Origin: Apium graveolens
Lineage: Eukaryota; Streptophyta; Magnoliopsida; Apiales; Apiaceae
Assembly: GCF_009905375.1 (NCBI RefSeq)
Contig: NC_133653.1
Span: 93,403,994 to 93,467,993 of the forward strand
Reading direction: 5' to 3'
Length of the DNA stretch: 64,000 nucleotides
Of the stretch, positions 59,580 to 64,000 are shown one piece after another. Under the pieces are notes generated by a model. The model saw only the letters and a list, made by a program, of their open reading frames with translations, did no database searches and was not told the DNA's origin. Position numbers and translations under genes: made by a program. Positions within the stretch are counted from its first letter, which is position 1; each line of letters opens with the position of its first letter.

Positions 59580-60465
59580 AAAGAAAGGAACCTTCTAGTT
59601 TGAACCAAACATATCTTTGGCACTTGAGATTAGGTCATATTAACTTGAGGAGGATTCAAAGACTGGTAGTAGACGGGCCTTTAAGCTCATTGGCAGTGGA
59701 GCCATTTCCAGTTTGTGAATCCTGCTTGAAAGGTAAAATGACTAATAGGTCTTTCAAGGAAAAGGGGAATAGTGCCAAACAAGTGTTAGAATTGGTTCAC
59801 TCTGATTTATGTGGACCTATGAATATCCAAGCAAGAGGTGGTTATGAGTATTTCATCACTTTTATTAATGATTATTCTAGATATGGGTACGTTTATTTGT
59901 TGCGCCTTAAGTCTGAGTGCTTTGATAAGTTGAAAGAGTACAAAGCTAAAACGGAGAAGCGACTTAATAAAAGTATCAAGTAACAACAATCATATCATGG
60001 TGGTGAATACTTGCTTGGAGAATTTAGGGAATATTTATCAGAAAATGGGATAGAATCCCAGTTAACTGCACCAGGCACACCCCAGCAGAACGATGTAGCA
60101 GAGAGAAGGAACCAGACTCTTTTAGAGAGTGTTAGATCGATGATGAGTTATTCGGATTTACCCAAGTCATTTTGGGGACATGCCTTAGAGACAACAGCTT
60201 ATCTTCTAAACTTAGTACCTTCTAAGTCGGTTCCTAAAACCCCCTTAGAATTGTGGACCGGGGATAAATCGAGTCTAAGACATATTCGAATATGGGGTTG
60301 TCCAGCACATGTGCTGAACAAGAATGTGACTAAGTTAAAATCTCAACCAGAAGTAAATTTGTTTATAGGCTACCCCGTGGGAACGAAAGGTTTTTATTTT
60401 ATAGTCCGAAGAATCGGGATGTCATTGTTAGCACCAATGCAAGATTCTTAGAGGAGGACTATATA
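59580..60465 (+). pseudogene. second copia integrase, inactive
   Basis: WHLRLGHINLRRIQRL and CESCLKGKM (HHCC region), LVHSDLCGPM (first Asp, 59804-59806), FINDYSRYGYVYLL, then a stop at 59981 and SYHGGEY. In relatives this last motif is SD-GGEY; the second catalytic Asp is Tyr here (59993-59995). The Glu motif [14 protein letters not shown] is present, as is WGCPAHVL. The frame breaks before RT near 60450. Confidence 0.9.
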
Positions 60466-61455
60466 ATGAATCACAAACCCATGAGTAGTGTCATTTTAGA
60501 GGAACTAGTGGGAGGGACAGATAATACCCATGAAGCTATAGTACAAGTAGAACAACCACAACAAAATGTACAACCTGTTGCTAATACCGCACCAGTGCCT
60601 CATCGTAGTGGGAGGGTTGTTCAACATCCTGATAGATTCATGTTTTTGAGAGAGTCTTCAGACTTGGTCTCTGATGAACATGATGATGATCCCCGTACAT
60701 ACGAAGAGGCTGTACAAGACAAAGATGCAAATCTTTGGCAAAAGGCAATGGAATCTGATATGGAATTAATGTATTCTAATCAAGTCTGGGAGCTCGTGGA
60801 ACCACCCAAAGGTATAAAACCTATTGGATGTAAGTGGATCTACAAGAAAAAGAGGGGATTAGATAAAAAGGTGAAAGCCTGGAAAGCAAGACTTGTTGCG
60901 AAAGGGTATACTCAGAAAGAAGGTATCGATTATGAGGAAACCTTTTCGCCACTAGTCATGCTTAAGTCAATCCGTATTCTTTTATCTATTGCAGCTTATC
61001 TCGATTATGAGATTTGGCAAATGGGTGTCAAGACAGCTTTCCTTAATGGAAGTCTTGAAGAAACCATCTATATGCAGCAAGCAGAGGGATTCATTAAAGA
61101 AGGCCAAGAGCATCTTGTATGTAAGCTTAAGAGGACTATTTATGGACTTAAACAAGCTTCTAAATATTGGAACATTCGTTTTGATCAGGCAGTCTAGTTG
61201 TATGGATTTGATCAAAGTCCAAGTGAAGTATGCATGTATAAGAGATGTGAGGGAAATATAGTGGTTTTTCTAGTACTATATGTTGATGACATTTTACTCA
61301 TTAGAAACAATGTTAAGATGTTGTCTTCAATAAAGGCATGGTTTTTCAAACAATTTGAAATGAAGGACTTAGGTGAAGCAGCATACATCCTTGGGATCAA
61401 ACTTATAAGGGATCACAAGAAAAGGATGTTGTTTTATCTCAGGAGCCCTGCATAG
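60466..61455 (+). pseudogene. second copia reverse transcriptase, inactive
   Basis: [45 protein letters not shown], then IWQMGVKTAFLNG. In copia RT this motif is QMDVK; the catalytic Asp of motif A is Gly here (61024-61026). YGLKQASKYWNIRFDQAV is followed by a stop at 61195. YVDDILLI is intact at about 61279-61302. The frame shifts after 61440. Confidence 0.92.
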
Positions 61456-61478
61456 ATGACGTATTAGCTCGTTTTAAC

Positions 61479-62258
61479 ATGCAGGACTCCAAGAAGGGTA
61501 ATTTACCTTTCAGACATGGAATTTCTCTATCAAAGAGTCAGTGCCCTTCGACACCTAAGGAGATAGAGAACATGAAGGCAGTTCCTTATGCTTCAGCATG
61601 TGGAATCCTAATGTATGCTATGTTATGTACGAGGCCTGATATCTGCTTTTCCTTGGGCATGGTTAGACGATACCAGTCAAACCCAGGACAGGAACATTGG
61701 AGTGCAGTAAAAATAATACTCAAGTACCTACGAATGACTAAGAAGTATATGTTAGTTTACAAGTCCTCTGATTTATTGCCTCTGGGATATACTGATTCAG
61801 ATTTCCAGACAGATAAGGATAAGAGAAAATCCACCTCAGGATGTGTTTTTACTTTGGGAGGTGGAGCCGTAATATGGAGGAGTGTGAAGCAAAAATGTAT
61901 TGCAGACTCAACCATGGAAGCCAAATATGTGGCAGCCTCAGAGGCAGCCAAAGAGGCTATATGGTTCCGAAACTTCCTGCTGGATTTGGATGTGGTTCCT
62001 AATTTGCCACAGAAAATCACGATTTATTGTAATAATACTGGTGCTGTGGCAAATACCAAGGAACCACGGGCCCATAAGGCAGTAAAACACATAGAGCGTA
62101 AGTATCACCTCATACGGCAGTTCGTTAAGCGAGGAGATATCATTGTGGCTGATATAACATCAAAGGATAACCGGGCGGATCCTTTCACGAAGAGCTTACC
62201 AGCTAAGGCTTTTCAGGATCACGTGGAAGCGATAGGAGTCAGATACTTGGTCACATAG
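61479..62258 (+). pseudogene. second copia RNase H
   Basis: 260 open codons from the RT thumb region (PYASACGILMYAMLCTRPDICF, NPGQEHWSAVKIILKYLR) through RNase H: LGYTDSDFQTDKDKRKSTSG, STMEAKYVAASEAAKEA, IYCNNTGAVANTKEP, HIERKYHLIRQFV and ADPFTKSLPAKAF. Relatives have MEAEY and IYCDN; here these read MEAKY and IYCNN, so two of the three acidic catalytic positions appear changed. It ends 75 bases before the 3' LTR. Confidence 0.88.
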
Positions 62259-62320
62259 TTATATAGTTGGTAGTGGATTGCTTGTAATAAATGCTGATAT
62301 ACTCAAAGAATATCTTGAGT

Positions 62321-62333
62321 ATAAGTTGGAGAT
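62321..62333 (+). other. polypurine tract of second copia
   Basis: ataagttggagat right before the 3' LTR. Confidence 0.75.
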
Positions 62334-63510
62334 TGTTAGGGTTTATACTGATATATTCGTTTAAAGTATATAGTTTAATAAAAAATTATTTGAGAATCTA
62401 GAATGCATGTTTTCACATAGTCCGTATATTATATATTGTAGAAAATCTTATATCAAATGGGATAGCAGAAGATTAGATTGTCAAACTCCTTATATAATAT
62501 AATAAAGGTTCACAATCTAAGTGGTATTAGACAAACCACTGGAACGGCTGAAGTATTATTTAGAAATAGTTTATCTTGACTATTGAATAATACTTGTAAA
62601 CTTTGTGTATATTGAACGGGATCAAAATAGTAGAATAATTGTTTCTTTTATTCTGACAATAAAGAAGAACTAAGATTCTACGATATTATTATTGCTTAGG
62701 TTCTTAATCCGGATGTAGTAATTGACACTTGTATTTAATGCACATGCCTTGATTCATACATCAAGTAATTTATTTTAAATTACGAATTTATGTATTGGGC
62801 AATGACATTATATACAGAGTGGGATATTAACTATAAAAGGAAACCGTGTCCGAAAAATATATTCGGGTGATGACGTCCTCTTGAAAGCTCATAAAGATAA
62901 TTATGCTTTAGTCCTGCAGGCAGATTTGTTCTTCCATAATTATAAGGTTGGGTGGATGATCAATGATAAAAGATATTGATTAAATTAATTTTCAGAAATT
63001 AATTTAATTAATGGACATGCGATATCTTAAACATGGGGAATATATACACAATTAATATGGGAGCCGAATTAAATAATTAATTTACGGAATTAAGAAAGGT
63101 AGTGCAAAAATTAATTCTTTAGTGGATTGAATTTATATTTAATGACATTGGGCTTGGCCCGGAATGTCATTAGAAGGCCTGACCTAATGGTCCATGATCC
63201 CTACTGTAGCCTATAAATATTCTCATTCTCCTAAAGTTAGGGTTAACACACAAAAACAAAATCACATCCTAGGGTTTGAGAGAGGCAACCATTTTTCTCA
63301 AGGAGCCGGCTAGGGTTTTGGAATTTCGGAGCTTTGGGAGAGGTACACCTTGGGAGATCGAAGCCCATACTTCGTCCAAGGAGAATCAGGTAATACAGTA
63401 GAAGACGTGGATTTGAATCGCTTGCACCATAACGATTAAGGTTAATGTTCTATTCATACTTTTTTATTTAATATCATAAAATGCAGGGCCAAGATTCGAT
63501 AGATCCAACA
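62334..63510 (+). repeat. second copia 3' LTR, 1177 bp
   Basis: tgttaggg to gatccaaca, followed by the duplicated target gaata. Confidence 0.95.
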
Positions 63511-63603
63511 GAATACAACCCAAAAGTCTACTGATACATACCACACACTATTGTACATATTAAACAACCACAACAGCACTGATCAGCATCCCCATCTCTG
63601 GAT

Positions 63604-64000
63604 CTAACTCCAAGGAAACTCTGGTCCTCCCATCCTCTCAAAGTCTTCCATCACCTCACTAGCCCATCCCATTAGTGCATCAGGGCCTCGAGTAGGTAAT
63701 GTAGCTCCATGTAGCCTAGCCTCAAGAATCCTGCGTGTCACATGGATCTCTTCTCGAAGCTCCCTCACACCATGATCAACATCTGTAGTCTTGATGATAT
63801 GCTGTAGCTCTCGGATCTGTGCCAACAAGGAATCACGCTCCAATAAAAGAGCCTCATACCGGTAATAAGGAACATGATATAATGTAGACTGGAATAAGGC
63901 ACCCGCAACTGAATGCCCAGTGGAATCTGAATCAGCTGGTGGAGGTCCTCTGATAGGTGGCCTTATGCCTGGGGGTGGAATAGCCTGCAGTGGTACGGGC
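63604..64000 (-). CDS. leader ORF of Tekay element, partial, function unknown
   Basis: The minus-strand frame is open from the window edge to a stop at 63604, at least 131 codons. The visible start lies beyond the window; an internal Met is not needed. The N-terminal visible part is Pro-rich (LQAIPPPGIRPPIRGPPP), then YHVPYYRYEALLLERDSLLAQIRELQHII and a heptad-like RELREEIHVTRRILEARLHG, ending MGWASEVMEDFERMGGPEFPWS. It is on the same strand as Tekay gag and upstream of it once the copia is removed, about 460 bases away. I infer an extra ORF between 5' LTR and gag. It could also be a captured host fragment. No family recognised. Confidence 0.5.
   Translation of the reverse strand, partial: PVPLQAIPPPGIRPPIRGPPPADSDSTGHSVAGALFQSTLYHVPYYRYEALLLERDSLLAQIRELQHIIKTTDVDHGVRELREEIHVTRRILEARLHGATLPTRGPDALMGWASEVMEDFERMGGPEFPWS

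Larger units (their letters stand above)
56180..63510 (+). mobile_element. second Ty1/copia element, 7.3 kb
   Basis: LTRs 56180-57355 and 62334-63510, perfect 5-bp duplication gaata (56175-56179 and 63511-63515), iMet-type primer site, polypurine tract and gag-pol in copia order. The LTRs differ at roughly 4-5% of positions by eye, so it is older than the SIRE-like insertion. It has a different gag type and no extra 3' ORF. It inserted in the Tekay leader. Gag has an internal deletion, and integrase and RT have lost catalytic Asp residues. Confidence 0.95.
20764..64000 (-). mobile_element. Tekay-type (chromodomain) gypsy element, nested
   Basis: Minus-strand order: 5' leader (64000 to 63516 and 56179 to 55804), gag, protease, RT, RNase H, integrase with chromodomain-like tail, polypurine tract, 3' LTR. 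The 3' LTR is split by the SIRE-like copia (21493-48729) and the leader by a second copia (56180-63510). The left flank is Athila integrase. The 5' LTR lies beyond the window. Every coding domain has stops or shifts. Confidence 0.88.

Noticed and set aside
63516..64000. Host gene exon at the right edge
   Set aside because: Not excluded, but after removing the copia insertion it is continuous with the Tekay leader on the same strand, so an element ORF is the simpler reading.

Overview
This window is plant nuclear DNA and, as far as I can read it, consists of LTR retrotransposons from end to end. I found no host gene, tRNA, rRNA or CRISPR array. Evidence for a plant: Athila-type Ty3/gypsy elements with an env-like ORF and a tRNA-Asp-like primer site, a chromodomain-type (Tekay/Del-like) Ty3/gypsy element, SIRE-like Ty1/copia elements with a long extra 3' ORF, and iMet primer sites. 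It looks like pericentromeric or intergenic DNA of a large eudicot genome; I cannot name the species.

Layout. (1) 1-11363: an Athila element on the minus strand, entered in its pro/RT region by three other elements: a Tekay-type LTR fragment (1-1523), a solo copia LTR (1889-3384) and a solo 3.9-kb gypsy LTR (3643-7578, perfect TSD tccac). Its gag, primer site and 5' LTR follow to 11363. (2) 11364-14901: an old, broken SIRE-like copia copy on the plus strand. (3) 14902-20763: the 3' half of a second minus-strand Athila (3' LTR, env-like ORF, integrase). (4) 20764-64000: a minus-strand Tekay-type gypsy element. Its 3' LTR is split by a 13.2-kb SIRE-like copia element (21493-48729, TSD cagtc). 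That copia is split in RNase H by a 14.0-kb gypsy-type element with 4.2-kb LTRs (28265-42272, TSD gaaca). The Tekay 5' leader is split by a second, unrelated copia element (56180-63510, TSD gaata). The nest is therefore five deep: old copia, Athila, Tekay, SIRE-like copia, 14-kb element.

No element looks autonomous. Coding regions are broken by stops and frameshifts, and several catalytic residues are lost (Tekay integrase Glu to Lys; second copia integrase Asp to Tyr and RT motif A Asp to Gly). The youngest insertion, the 14-kb element, has LTRs differing by only about 0.4%, yet its interior has no readable gag, protease or RT, so it was probably moved in trans.

Most unusual signal: the SIRE-like copia carries dozens of copies of a short motif, TCAACGGATA, or its reverse complement. 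They form a dense array upstream of the LTR TATA box, occur as inverted pairs before a second TATA-like box just upstream of the env-like ORF, and lie inside coding sequence. The Athila elements show a parallel design: a GC-rich motif shared by the LTR and the pol-env spacer. Both suggest an internal promoter for the env-like gene built from LTR-type control sequence.
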